A stretch of 64,000 nucleotides of DNA from Gemmatimonadota bacterium (GCA_018660835.1 JABJJN010000074.1:124001-188000), one strand, 5' to 3'; shown: positions 44,879 to 54,199, numbered from the stretch's first letter. Numbers and translations are program-made. The notes: generated by a model not told the origin, from the letters alone.

Positions 44879-45975
44879 TGGACATACTCGTAGTCGGTGG
44901 AACACGCTTTTTCGGTCGCTGCACGGTCGAGCTACTGCTGGCGGCAGGGCACAAGGTCACCATCTTCAGTCGTGGCAACATACGTCCATCCTTCTGGGAT
45001 GACATCGAGCACATCGCCGGTGATCGCGAAGACGCAGAAGGCCTTCGCCAGCTGCTGGCAGGGCGTCAGTTCGACAGCGTTCTGGATAACCAGTGTTATG
45101 ATGAGCAGGAAGCACGCAGTATCATCGACGCTCTCCAGGGTCGCATCGGGCGCTACGTCGTGGCCAGCACGGTCTCCGTTTACGGCGAAGGCGGGCACGC
45201 CACAGGCCGGCATACAGTCCGTCAGCCATTGACGGATCAAGAGCGTTTCGCCGTCGACTATCGCCCCCTGGAACCGGTTCGCGAGACGGATCTGGACAAC
45301 CACGATCAGCCATGGGATCTGCGCTCGAATCTGTCGGGGTATGGCGAGGGCAAACGCCAGGTAGAACGGGTCATGCTCGAGTCCGAAGACTGGCCGTGGA
45401 TCGTGGTGCGGGTGCCATCCACCCTGGGCCCGGACGATCCGTCTGGACGATTCGCCTGGTGGCTGACACGAATTCTCGACGGCGAGCCGATCCTACTGCC
45501 CGATGGCGGCACGCATGCGATTCAGCTCGGATACTCCCACGACCTTGCACAATTCCTGGTCAGATTGCTGGAGGGTGGTCCCGCGGGCAACATCTACAAT
45601 TACGCCCAGCATGAGACGCCACAACTGGCCAATTGGCTGCAGGTCATCGCCGATGCAGCACATAAGCCACTGCACACGGTAGCCGTTCCTTCCTCCATCC
45701 TGCAGCAAGCGACCGAGTTGCCCTGGGAGGATTGGTCTTATGCGTCCTTCTGCTACTGTCCCCTGTTGATGTCCGTCGCCAAAGCGGAGGCAGACATTGG
45801 CCTGGACTTTCGCACGAGTCTGCGCGATTGGGTCCAAACGACGGTCGACGCCTATCTGCAGAATCCGGAGACGTTGTCGTCAGCGGATCATTCTGAGCAG
45901 CGGCCGGCGGAGATCGACTTCGCCAGGCGGTGGACTGGCGCCCGCGAGCAGCTACTGCGGACCCTCGCGGACTAG
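44878..45975 (+). CDS. NAD-dependent epimerase/dehydratase
   Basis: About 365 residues from ATG 44878. MDILVVGGTRFFGRCTVELL is the cofactor motif of the extended SDR class often linked to sugar modification. VVASTVSVYGEG provides the Ser region and SGYGEGKRQVERV the Tyr-x-x-x-Lys. The gene overlaps the HxG PhyH gene by one base. It may epimerise or oxidise the product of that oxygenase; the substrate is unknown. Confidence 0.85.
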   Translation: MDILVVGGTRFFGRCTVELLLAAGHKVTIFSRGNIRPSFWDDIEHIAGDREDAEGLRQLLAGRQFDSVLDNQCYDEQEARSIIDALQGRIGRYVVASTVSVYGEGGHATGRHTVRQPLTDQERFAVDYRPLEPVRETDLDNHDQPWDLRSNLSGYGEGKRQVERVMLESEDWPWIVVRVPSTLGPDDPSGRFAWWLTRILDGEPILLPDGGTHAIQLGYSHDLAQFLVRLLEGGPAGNIYNYAQHETPQLANWLQVIADAAHKPLHTVAVPSSILQQATELPWEDWSYASFCYCPLLMSVAKAEADIGLDFRTSLRDWVQTTVDAYLQNPETLSSADHSEQRPAEIDFARRWTGAREQLLRTLAD

Positions 45976-46044
45976 GTTAGTCAGTGGCGAGTCGTCGCCG
46001 CGTATCCACTCGGTCTGCAGTGAGCATTCTTTGCGCCCAGTGTC

Positions 46045-46857
46045 TCAGTCGTAGTTGCTCTTCTTGTGATCCCCCAGCAAGCGTCGCTGACGGGGATTGG
46101 CCTGGGCAAGAATCTTGTCGTCAAAACGAAAGCCGTGGGGATAGGGCGGGAATTTCTGCGTGATCATCCGCTGGGCGTAGTGGACCTGTAACAGATATCT
46201 CATCCGATCGCTCGTATTGGCCGTGCCCCGGTGCCACACCTCAGATCGAAACAACAGACCATCTCCGGCGTTGCACATGATCGCCTGTTCCCCTCTGCCC
46301 TGGAAGGTCGTGTCCCCTTCCGGGGGACGACCGGCACGGTGGCTGCCAGGTACGAAATGCGTCGGCCCCAGGTCCGTCGTGATATCATCGAGATAGTAGT
46401 GCATCGTCGAGATGTACATGGGGATCTGAACTCGATCGTCTTCCATGACATTTTCGGGAAGTCTCAGAGGCTGCCAGTCTGCGTGTAGTGTCTGCTCGGG
46501 TCGTCCTGGTCCTGTCAGCCAAATCGTCATGCCTATGACATGGGCATCCTCACCATGGATCGCTTCCACAAGGTCAATCACTCCTGGTCGGTCGAGATAA
46601 CTCAACAGCAGTGGATGACGATTGAAGGCATTGTTGAGAACCTTCGTCGGAAACTCACCCTCTCCCTTGCGGCGTGACGAATCGAAGTACTCATCCACAG
46701 GATCAAGTCGATCCATCAGTTGCCGAAGCTCAGCGACTTGCTCGGCAGCCAGGATTCCTGGGAAATAGGCGAAGCCATCTTCCCTCATAGCCTGTGCCTG
46801 GCGTTCAACGCCCGGATGCTGAATCAGAGGCAGAGGCTCAGTCACGATCAGGACCAC
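46045..46857 (-). CDS. PhyH-family Fe(II)/2-oxoglutarate oxygenase, canonical HxD
   Basis: Up to 270 residues. Iron ligands His125 and Asp127 (LHADWQP), distal His in VWHRGTANTSD (~211) and Arg in DRMRYLLQ. VPGSHRAGRPP is the family landmark. It hydroxylates a small organic molecule using O2 and 2-oxoglutarate. The GTG start at 46857 has GAAGAG upstream and overlaps the previous stop by 10 bases; an alternative GTG 12 bases later is possible. It follows a second 2-oxoglutarate oxygenase on the same strand. Confidence 0.85.
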   Translation of the reverse strand: MVLIVTEPLPLIQHPGVERQAQAMREDGFAYFPGILAAEQVAELRQLMDRLDPVDEYFDSSRRKGEGEFPTKVLNNAFNRHPLLLSYLDRPGVIDLVEAIHGEDAHVIGMTIWLTGPGRPEQTLHADWQPLRLPENVMEDDRVQIPMYISTMHYYLDDITTDLGPTHFVPGSHRAGRPPEGDTTFQGRGEQAIMCNAGDGLLFRSEVWHRGTANTSDRMRYLLQVHYAQRMITQKFPPYPHGFRFDDKILAQANPRQRRLLGDHKKSNYD

Positions 46858-47669
46858 ACATAGATCTCTTCACGATCTTCGCTCATGGCGAAGAAGATCG
46901 CCAGCACCGCACGAGGTCGATCGCCACTCACCGCCGGCACCTCGTGGTAGTTCTCGGAGAAGAAGAAGTAGAGATCACCAGGATCCAGGTGAATCTGCAC
47001 GCGCTCGGTGTCGTGAACCTGGGCGTAGTCGGCAAAGGTCGTGTCCGTGAGGGACTCTTGCAGTTGCGGTGTCCAGGGACAGTTGTACAGCGTCGGTTCG
47101 CCACTCCGACCAGCATCTTCTGAATTCTGCAGACAAAGCACTGCAGCGAATTGGTGGTCGAAGTGAGCCACTTCGTAGTCGAATGACTTGCTGCGTTTTC
47201 GCACCGAATCGTAGTGTGGACCGTGCCCAAGGTCTTCGTGGTAGATGCGAAAGATGGCGGGGCCATACTTGCGTCCATCCTTCTCCCTCGCAGTCATCAC
47301 CTTCTTGTTCGGTGCCAGTGCAGCGAGGGTGTCGTAGATCATCTTGACGGGGTCAGCGTAGCCGTCGAAAAGTGTCGCGAACAATTCGATCGTCTGCGCC
47401 GAGTGCTCATGGAACTTGTCACGATCGGCTCTGTGGGAGCCAAAGCTGGTGCCAATGTCGACGCGTTTTGGTTTGCCATCGTCCTTCTGACGTGGGTCAT
47501 AGAGCAATTCGCGTTGTCGAAATCGCTCCATCAGCGCCTCGCAGTGGCTTGCATCGTAGGCGCCCCGCAGAACAAAGGCAGGTGTCTCACCGCGCGCCAA
47601 GGCCATCAGCGGATTCGGATGGCGTGCAAGAATTCCGTCGACGTCAGCCTCGATGGGCGTCCATGTCAT
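46848..47669 (-). CDS. 2OG-Fe(II) oxygenase of prolyl-4-hydroxylase-like type
   Basis: 273 residues. Iron ligands His152 and Asp154 (GPHYDSV), distal His242 (ENYHEVP) and Arg253 (RPRAVL) for 2-oxoglutarate. The spacing and the LDPGDLYFFFSENYHEVP strand look like prolyl-4-hydroxylase/DIOX folds and not PhyH. The N-terminal ~100 residues are helical. It overlaps the next oxygenase gene by 10 bases and follows an amidohydrolase with a 2-base gap, so the three form an operon. Confidence 0.78.
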   Translation of the reverse strand: MTWTPIEADVDGILARHPNPLMALARGETPAFVLRGAYDASHCEALMERFRQRELLYDPRQKDDGKPKRVDIGTSFGSHRADRDKFHEHSAQTIELFATLFDGYADPVKMIYDTLAALAPNKKVMTAREKDGRKYGPAIFRIYHEDLGHGPHYDSVRKRSKSFDYEVAHFDHQFAAVLCLQNSEDAGRSGEPTLYNCPWTPQLQESLTDTTFADYAQVHDTERVQIHLDPGDLYFFFSENYHEVPAVSGDRPRAVLAIFFAMSEDREEIYVWS

Positions 47670-47671
47670 GG

Positions 47672-48610
47672 TCAGTCGATCCGGTAGGCACGCACCGCCG
47701 TGTCATGGAAAAGAGCGGCGCGACCGGTGGCTGGTAGATTCTTCGTCCATTCGACGAAGTGGCCATAGAGTGTCGGGATGTCGAATCCCTGGAGTTGATC
47801 GACAGGATAGTTGCTGGCAAACATGCAACGATCAGTACCGAAGATCTCGATTGCTTCCAGCACCAGATCTCTCACCTTACCCCCGCGCGCCGCGTCTTCA
47901 TGGTAGGCACCGGCGCAGAAAAACAGCATGGACAACTTCAGATATACATGGGGAAGTGCGGCGATTGCCTGCAGACCATCACGCCACATCTGCGTGTAGT
48001 CATCGTCTTCACCATCGTGAAAGGATGCCAGATGGTCGATGATGATCGGTGTCTTGGGATAATCTGCAAAGGTGCGGGCAGCATCGGGCAACTGGTGCGG
48101 ATTGCACTGTAGATCAAAGGACAGTCCGCGCTCACCCATGAGGGCGATGCTTTCAGCGAACACGGCATCCCGCACGAAATCGCCGCGCTCAACCTGCGGC
48201 CAGGTGAGATCCGGGTTGTCGGGATGATGATTGAGGATCATGCGGACCCCACGCAGATGGCCATTGGCAGCTGCTGCATGCTGATCGAGAACCTGTGCCG
48301 TGTGCTCGACGTCGCGGGCCAGGTGTACGTAGCCCACGATGGCAAATGGATGCCCCGTGGGTGTCATCTGCTGGTAGACAAACTCGGTTTCCGCCACACT
48401 GTCGATGATAGCTCCACCTTGGGCCTGGCCCACGACGGTCTCCACGTGGACACTCGACGTCAACTCCAGGGTTGCAGGGAGTTGCGCCATATCTGCGAGA
48501 TAGTCCTCAGCCAGGTAGACGGGCAGATGCTCTTCGACAGCGGCACCCAGATTCGGATTTGGCCGTTGGTTGATATCCCATAGATGGAAGTGAGGATCGC
48601 ACAGTCGCAT
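47672..48610 (-). CDS. Amidohydrolase-2 family metal-dependent hydrolase
   Basis: About 312 residues from ATG 48610. MRLCDPHFHLWD gives the HxH metal pair of the amidohydrolase superfamily. IIIDHLASF near 200 and RCMFASNYPVD near 265 are typical of the lactonase-like amidohydrolase-2 group. A GTG 33 bases upstream is a weaker start. It is the first gene of a minus-strand operon with two 2-oxoglutarate oxygenases. Confidence 0.8.
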   Translation of the reverse strand: MRLCDPHFHLWDINQRPNPNLGAAVEEHLPVYLAEDYLADMAQLPATLELTSSVHVETVVGQAQGGAIIDSVAETEFVYQQMTPTGHPFAIVGYVHLARDVEHTAQVLDQHAAAANGHLRGVRMILNHHPDNPDLTWPQVERGDFVRDAVFAESIALMGERGLSFDLQCNPHQLPDAARTFADYPKTPIIIDHLASFHDGEDDDYTQMWRDGLQAIAALPHVYLKLSMLFFCAGAYHEDAARGGKVRDLVLEAIEIFGTDRCMFASNYPVDQLQGFDIPTLYGHFVEWTKNLPATGRAALFHDTAVRAYRID

Positions 48611-48794
48611 TGATTTCTGATTCCCGAAAGGAGGATGGATCACACTGTATCAACAGCTTAGGGGCCCAACGCCTAAGAGAAACGCACAGAGGCGTGTCTT
48701 GCAACGGCTCCTCGAATGCTATTACTGTCTGCCATGCCGTGAGACAACCGGTATCGTCGACTACGACAGACACCCTAATCGAAGAGTGCAAAGC

Positions 48795-49772
48795 GTGACA
48801 ACCAACAAGCCCCTGGGTATCGGATTCTTTGGAGCTGGCGACGTGTCAGACCTGCACGCCGCCGGCGTCGACCGCTGTAGAGATACTTCTCTGGTCGGCT
48901 TGTGGAATCGAACCGCCGCGGCAGGGCGCACCAAGGCGAAGTCCTTCGGCTGTCGTACGTACGACACACCGGAGGAATTGCTTGCCGATCCTGCCATCGA
49001 TGCCGTGTCCGTCCTGACGAATCTGGAAACACATCTGGAATACGTCACCATGGCCCTGGAGGCGGGCAAACATGTGTTGATTGAGAAACCCGTGGGTGTG
49101 ACGATCGCCGAGATCGAAGCGATGAAGGTACTTGCCCAACGCCAGGGACTTGTGTGTATGCCAGGGCACAACTTCATCCATGAAGAAGGCATCATGCGCA
49201 CGAAGGAACTGATCGATGCGGGCGATCTCGGGAAACTGGTTGCCGTGTATGTGATGTATCACATCCATCACCCAGAGGACGTCGCCGCCCGCTATCCAGG
49301 CGTCATCCGGCAGATTCTGACACACAATTCCTACATGCTGCTCTATCTTGCCGGTCGCCCAGCCAGGGTCTCAGCTATGAAGTCTCGTCTGCACTACGAG
49401 GAAATCCCCCAGGAAGACATCGCCACCGTGAATCTGACGATGCAGAACGGTGCCCTCGCCCACCTGTGCGCAAGTTTTGCCGCCGACGATCATAGTGCGG
49501 ACCCGTGGACGATGATGGTGAAGGTCATCGGCACGGCCGGATCCGCCCGCTATAGCTACCGAGACTGGGTGGAGATCAAACCCGCCGTCGTACACTCACA
49601 GACCTACACAGCCTATCGCGGTTCGATCATCCATGAGATAGAGCGCTTCGCCCAGGTCTGCCGTGGCCACGTCGAGCCCCTGTCGAATCTCGATGACGCC
49701 ATCGATGCCCAACGCATCATCGAGGGAATCGAACGCTCTATCGACGAAGGCATCACGGTCGATTTGAGCTGA
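48795..49772 (+). CDS. Gfo/Idh/MocA-family oxidoreductase
   Basis: About 325 residues. I start at GTG 48795 because a GAAGAG lies 9-14 bases upstream and the Rossmann motif GIGFFGAGDVSDLHA follows within 8 residues; an ATG at 48699 adds 32 unconvincing residues. GKHVLIEKPVGV (~90-101) is the family catalytic signature. The C-terminal half fits the substrate domain. It is divergent from the amidohydrolase gene by ~185 bases. Confidence 0.87.
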   Translation: MTTNKPLGIGFFGAGDVSDLHAAGVDRCRDTSLVGLWNRTAAAGRTKAKSFGCRTYDTPEELLADPAIDAVSVLTNLETHLEYVTMALEAGKHVLIEKPVGVTIAEIEAMKVLAQRQGLVCMPGHNFIHEEGIMRTKELIDAGDLGKLVAVYVMYHIHHPEDVAARYPGVIRQILTHNSYMLLYLAGRPARVSAMKSRLHYEEIPQEDIATVNLTMQNGALAHLCASFAADDHSADPWTMMVKVIGTAGSARYSYRDWVEIKPAVVHSQTYTAYRGSIIHEIERFAQVCRGHVEPLSNLDDAIDAQRIIEGIERSIDEGITVDLS

Positions 49773-49786
49773 TCAGTTGCAGCGTC

Positions 49787-49821
49787 GGCACCGCCGCACA
49801 GAGACTGCCGCTGCCGGTGCC
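49787..49821. terminator. Hairpin between convergent genes, possible bidirectional terminator
   Basis: GGCACCG (49787-49793) pairs with CGGTGCC (49815-49821), followed on the plus strand by CTTTGGTTCC. It sits in the 61-base gap between the Gfo/Idh gene and the convergent PhyH gene. The stem is short and the loop long, so the call is moderate. Confidence 0.4.
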
Positions 49822-49833
49822 CTTTGGTTCCTC

Positions 49834-50565
49834 CTAGACCAGTTCAGCAACAGAGGGGCGTCTGCCGATCGAAGGTGGCAACAGCATGCGACGCTGCCTC
49901 TCCGTCACCTCTCCATAGTTGCTCACATCAGGGTAGTTGCCATTCCAAGCTGAATGACCCGGGCTGTATTTGAAGAGCAACGCGCGCCGCTCATGGGCGG
50001 CATTCCATGGAATCGTGCCGTGCACGAGAGCTTCGGTGAAGAAGATCACATCCCCTGCTTTTGCCACAGGCTGTCGGACATAGTGTGGCCTCTCGTCGTA
50101 GCTGCGCACCGCAGCGGGGATGTTGCCGACGAAGTTGCTCTTGTGGCTGCCTGGGATGCAGGCAAAACCACCGGCCCCTTCACCTGCGTCAGCCAGTTGA
50201 TACGAAAAGACACACAGACCATTCCTGATCACACCATCTCGATACTTGTACCAATGGTCGCACTCGGATAGACTCGGTCCACCATCCGTCCCGCCGTGCA
50301 GACCCCCCTTGTGATCTCCGCGCTCCATGAAAATGGCGTAATCGTGGTCCAGTCGAACAGAGGGACCCAGCAAATCCAGCAGGTAGGGCAGGATCTTGGG
50401 ATGATCGATCAGCTTCTTGAAAGGCTCTCCCCACAGACTTGGCGACCCCTGACGATCGCCTGCGTCAACCGCTTCATTCAGTTGGGCAACTTCTGCGGCA
50501 CTTAGCACATTCTTCAGCAGGATGTAGCCGTCGAGATCGACGATGAATTCCTCTTCAGGTGTCAC
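49834..50565 (-). CDS. PhyH-family oxygenase variant of the LHGG type
   Basis: About 243 residues from GTG 50565, where AGAGGA lies 7 bases upstream. The first iron motif is GGLH90-G-G92, lacking the usual Asp. Distal His182 (ALVHGTIP) and Arg193/194 are intact, and AGGFACIPGSHKSNF is the landmark of a large subfamily common in planctomycetes and related phyla. Whether the metal binds only two His, as in halogenases, or takes a ligand elsewhere is unknown. It is the last gene of the DUF362 / ATP-grasp / DUF4832 minus-strand operon, 68 bases after the lipoprotein gene. Confidence 0.82.
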   Translation of the reverse strand: MTPEEEFIVDLDGYILLKNVLSAAEVAQLNEAVDAGDRQGSPSLWGEPFKKLIDHPKILPYLLDLLGPSVRLDHDYAIFMERGDHKGGLHGGTDGGPSLSECDHWYKYRDGVIRNGLCVFSYQLADAGEGAGGFACIPGSHKSNFVGNIPAAVRSYDERPHYVRQPVAKAGDVIFFTEALVHGTIPWNAAHERRALLFKYSPGHSAWNGNYPDVSNYGEVTERQRRMLLPPSIGRRPSVAELV

Positions 50566-50633
50566 GATCGTTTCCTCTGTGTCAGATGTCGTGTGGATTG
50601 ATTCAGATCTCTTGCCGGAAGATATCTTGCGTG

Positions 50634-52040
50634 TCAGGGTACCATGTCGATGGTGAAATCGTCGACCAGTCTGTTCCATCCCGTCGCCTCATCCCAGATC
50701 CCCGCAGAAGCCAGCCGGTAGGCGTATCTGGCGTCATCGTGTAATGCGGGTGACGGGTCAGCCAGGTGCAGATGAAGACTGTAGGTCCCTGGTGGGATGT
50801 CGTCTGGGAGCTGAATCACGACATCCAGATCCTGACGCTCTGACGGTTTCCAGGTTCGAGGATCAAGGCCCGTGGCAATACGCCAGGTGCCGCCTGTCGC
50901 ACTGTGCAGGACGATGTTCGCCTCCCGAGCATTGTAGAGCGAAGCGAAACCTTCGTTTTCCAGCACGAGAGTGATCTGCAGCCCGTCTCCGGCCCGGCCC
51001 TGAGCAGGAATCCGACTCTCATGCAAAACGAGGTGCGCGCCCAGCCGACGTTGCACATCCTCAAGGCAGCCGTCTCGCGCCCACTTCTTCATTACATCCG
51101 GGTGCCAGCCACTGTTGAGATACGACGTGTGCAGTGTCGCCAACTCCTCGAGTGCCGGCGCACAATCGTTGAGTTCAAAGTCAGCACACGTTTCGCCGCC
51201 AAAAACGGTGTGTAGCGTTTCCTCTGCCAGGTAAGCTACTTCTCCCGCTCGATCCATGCCGCCGCGGTCGTACGTACCCACGTCGTCTGCCGATGACAGC
51301 AAGCAGTCATTGTGATGGCCGACACGGGCGACGGGTTCACCTGAATAGGCGTTGGCCAACCTCACCTGCTCGAAGCCACTTCCCGTGGCAAAAATCTGCT
51401 GCTTCAACAGGGGGTAACGCACCAGAACCATACTCTGTCGCGGTGTGTGGTCGAGAAGGTGATGGAGGAAGGTGCGGCTCTGGTCCATGTCATTGGCCAG
51501 TTGCGTCGAATGCCACTCCCCCCACGGTCCGATGAATCCGGCTTCGAAGAGAGCGATGATGTCCGCATGGGCCGCGAAGATGGGTGCCAACTGCTCAATA
51601 TGGCGACGCATGTTCGCAAGGGGCGGATCTTCGTAGGTCGTGTAGTCCCCTCCGGGACCCCGAAATCCGTAGGAGCCTCGAACAATGACTTTCATGCCCT
51701 GGTCGCGGGCCGTCTGGAAGCCGCGCTCCACATCTACAAGGAACTCCTGGGGCAATTGCTCCTGCTCCCGATAGGACTCCATCATGATCCGACCCCATAC
51801 GAGGGTGATCAATTCCTCGTCGCGGATCGCGCCGATGTTGGAATCCAGTTCAGCAAGATTTGTGTAGCGGTAGAAACCGCGTTCTGGATTGGGGAAGAGA
51901 CCCTTGTCGGCCTGGTAGACAGTGATGATCGTAGAATCCACCGTGACAGACTGCATCGCCCTGCCCGCCTGCGTCGTCTGGCAGGCACTGCAGACCATCA
52001 GAATCATCGCCGCGAGTAATGCGAATAGAACGCGGATCAT
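50634..52040 (-). CDS. DUF4874/DUF4832 lipoprotein
   Basis: About 468 residues from ATG 52040. The N-terminus is a lipoprotein-like signal (MIRVLFALLAAMILMVC with Cys at 17 and 20). LFPNPERGFYRYTNLAELD and ITLVWGRIMMESYRE match DUF4874, a TIM-barrel-like region, and DECTMGPWGEWH-like motifs (here FIGPWGEWHSTQ) continue into DUF4832. The C-terminal ~120 residues form a beta domain. Such proteins are membrane-anchored and possibly polysaccharide-active. The start ATG overlaps the TGA of the ATP-grasp gene (ATGA). Confidence 0.8.
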   Translation of the reverse strand: MIRVLFALLAAMILMVCSACQTTQAGRAMQSVTVDSTIITVYQADKGLFPNPERGFYRYTNLAELDSNIGAIRDEELITLVWGRIMMESYREQEQLPQEFLVDVERGFQTARDQGMKVIVRGSYGFRGPGGDYTTYEDPPLANMRRHIEQLAPIFAAHADIIALFEAGFIGPWGEWHSTQLANDMDQSRTFLHHLLDHTPRQSMVLVRYPLLKQQIFATGSGFEQVRLANAYSGEPVARVGHHNDCLLSSADDVGTYDRGGMDRAGEVAYLAEETLHTVFGGETCADFELNDCAPALEELATLHTSYLNSGWHPDVMKKWARDGCLEDVQRRLGAHLVLHESRIPAQGRAGDGLQITLVLENEGFASLYNAREANIVLHSATGGTWRIATGLDPRTWKPSERQDLDVVIQLPDDIPPGTYSLHLHLADPSPALHDDARYAYRLASAGIWDEATGWNRLVDDFTIDMVP

Positions 52041-54199
52041 GTCGTTTTCCCACTCCAGCCATTGAGCATCTGCTGGTCCGTTTGTTCTGCGACGATGAGC
52101 ATGCCTACCGAGGCACGCGCCTGTTCGGGTTCGTTGGTGAACACAACTCCTTTGGCGACCTGGTGTCCATCTGCCGTCATCTCGAGCGGACGATTTGCTT
52201 GCACTTCTGCCGCCCAGGTCTCGCCATCCGTATTGAGATCTTTCAGACGCTGGATGCGCCAGACCGCTGTGCGTGAGGTCAACACACGTTTGCGCAGCGC
52301 GCAACCGACACGACCCATCGTAAAACGCGGGTTCACCTCGACGACCGGTTTCAGATGCAGGATCCCGTCGGCATCGCGATAGACAAAGGTGTCGATCCCA
52401 ATGGGGCCACGATAGTCGCGTGGGAGTCGCTGCAGAAGCAGATCTCCGAGTCGAGCGAAGAGGCGCTGCAGCCGATGTGTGTCCCGGCCATCGCCATAGA
52501 GGAAACGTCGCAGTTGTGGATCAAGATCACCCACCATGTTGGAGACAAAGACACCTTGAAAATGACCCCGTTCATCCGTCAGGAAACGCGTGATCCCCAC
52601 GAGGCGAATCGTGCCGTCTGCCTCGACTTCGTATTGGCCGGAGAGATCCAGCACGCGATCCAGCCAGGGCTCCACGACAATGGCACCTGCGTCACGAAGC
52701 TGACCCCGCAACCAACCCCGTTGATGGTCTAGGAGGGGCGAGGTTGCTTGCGCATCTGGCGTGTCGACCTGCATCAGTTGCCCACCGGCTGTGCCGAAGT
52801 CGGCCTTCATGACAGCCTGCGTCCAACCGCTGGCAAAGCCGGCCCGCAGAACCACCTCCACGGCATCGATGTCGCCACAGACGGTTCCGACCATGTGCCG
52901 ATCACCGATCCAGTCACCTTCAGCAGCATGCAGCGAGTCGATGATGTCATCGAGCCAGCGGACACTCCAACTCTTGCGATACAGATCGCGCCGTACTGGA
53001 GTCCAGGTTTCGCTTGGCGATGGCTGCCCTGCGGGTAGTTGGTCGGCCAGTGACTGCAGAGCCAACACACTGTCAGGCGCCCACCCCCACGGGCAAAGGC
53101 GTGTAAGGCGTCTGTCGACGATGCCCGATGGCGGCGGAGCCGAGGAGGGGTCAATCGCCGCAGCCAGTGGGTCCCACTCGACAAGCTGTGGCAAAGCCAG
53201 CCCTGCCCGTTTCCATTGCTGCATGAAGCGGACAGAGGGTCGAGACCCAACGACGACAAGATCATCGTTCGCTGCCAACAAAGCAGGCACCATCGCCAGA
53301 TCGTGGACGACATCGATGAGGGCCGCTGTTGGTGTAAAGAGCGCATCCCTGCCGGCGACCAGATCGCACAGCGGATTAAACCAATACAGGTCAGGACAGC
53401 GACCATGGGAATGGGCGAAGATGTCGAGTTCGTCGATGAAGTCGGGCGAGAATCCCGCCTGCAGTCGACCCTCTCGATTGAAGCCGATGCCCTTGGCGCG
53501 ACTCGGACTCAAGGGAAATCCCAGGGTCTGCTGAAAAGAGTCCCACTCGGACTGCGCCGGCGAGCGCCACGTATTGAACCAGTTCAGCCCGTATTTTACG
53601 TGGCCGATCTCGTCCTTGTAGATGCGGCCCAGCAGGGCCGCCGTGTCGGCATCGCCCAGTTCACCAAACAGCTGCTGATAGTGTGGGGCGTAATCGAGGT
53701 TCGCCTGCTCAAGAGTCAGCGACAGACGGGTGACATAATCCATCGGTGACGGCATCGGTGCGATGGCGCGCCAGAAGAAGTCACTCACCGGGATCTGGCC
53801 GAAGGTGACGCCCGCATCCTTCATGCGATCCAGATAGAGCCGCACGTGTTCCTGCTCATCCTTCATCGTCTGCGCTACACCACGACGAAAGCGCTCGGGT
53901 GCATCGGGAAACTTCAGCAGCACCAGCGCCATCAGCTCGGCAGCGAGCAATTCGTGGTTGGCGAAAAAATGCAGCACCAGGCCGCGGTCTTCGTCGCGCT
54001 CGAGGGCGCGCACATCCCCGAAGGGCACGCGCTGGGACTCGCTCCAGCGATCCAGCGCCAGCTCTGCTGGACGCCCAGGTGCGTCCGGTGTCGTGTGCGC
54101 TCTGCCAGGACTCGTGTCTACGAGTCGGCCGCTGCTGACGAGCTTCTCTTCGAGGGTCGTGCCAAACAGAATGTGTTCGGCCAGTTCACGGATCTCCAT
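52037..54199 (-). CDS. DUF455 ferritin-like domain fused to ATP-grasp ligase
   Basis: 720 residues. The N-terminal ~270 are DUF455, a ferritin-like diiron domain: Glu83/Glu88 (NHELLAAE), E115-x-x-H118 (DEQEHVR) and E197-x-x-H200 (KDEIGHVKYG). The C-terminal part, from ~440 on, resembles ATP-grasp: VMKADFGTAGG supplies the ATP-binding Lys, IVVEPWLD the hinge Glu, and PVVEVNPRFTMG the metal-binding Asn/Glu near residue 640. A linked oxidase and carboxylate ligase in one chain suggests synthesis of a small peptide or modified metabolite. It overlaps the DUF4832 lipoprotein gene by 4 bases and follows the DUF362 gene after 42 bases. Confidence 0.82.
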   Translation of the reverse strand: MEIRELAEHILFGTTLEEKLVSSGRLVDTSPGRAHTTPDAPGRPAELALDRWSESQRVPFGDVRALERDEDRGLVLHFFANHELLAAELMALVLLKFPDAPERFRRGVAQTMKDEQEHVRLYLDRMKDAGVTFGQIPVSDFFWRAIAPMPSPMDYVTRLSLTLEQANLDYAPHYQQLFGELGDADTAALLGRIYKDEIGHVKYGLNWFNTWRSPAQSEWDSFQQTLGFPLSPSRAKGIGFNREGRLQAGFSPDFIDELDIFAHSHGRCPDLYWFNPLCDLVAGRDALFTPTAALIDVVHDLAMVPALLAANDDLVVVGSRPSVRFMQQWKRAGLALPQLVEWDPLAAAIDPSSAPPPSGIVDRRLTRLCPWGWAPDSVLALQSLADQLPAGQPSPSETWTPVRRDLYRKSWSVRWLDDIIDSLHAAEGDWIGDRHMVGTVCGDIDAVEVVLRAGFASGWTQAVMKADFGTAGGQLMQVDTPDAQATSPLLDHQRGWLRGQLRDAGAIVVEPWLDRVLDLSGQYEVEADGTIRLVGITRFLTDERGHFQGVFVSNMVGDLDPQLRRFLYGDGRDTHRLQRLFARLGDLLLQRLPRDYRGPIGIDTFVYRDADGILHLKPVVEVNPRFTMGRVGCALRKRVLTSRTAVWRIQRLKDLNTDGETWAAEVQANRPLEMTADGHQVAKGVVFTNEPEQARASVGMLIVAEQTDQQMLNGWSGKTT

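Noticed and set aside
46848-46857. Possible frameshift or merged gene at the overlap of two oxygenases
   Set aside because: Each protein is complete with its own iron ligands, and the 10-base overlap is normal for coupled genes.
48615-48650. AAAGGAGG followed directly by an ATG on the plus strand
   Set aside because: Spacing is zero, the frame is only about nine codons, and it lies upstream of the minus-strand amidohydrolase. Chance is the simplest explanation.
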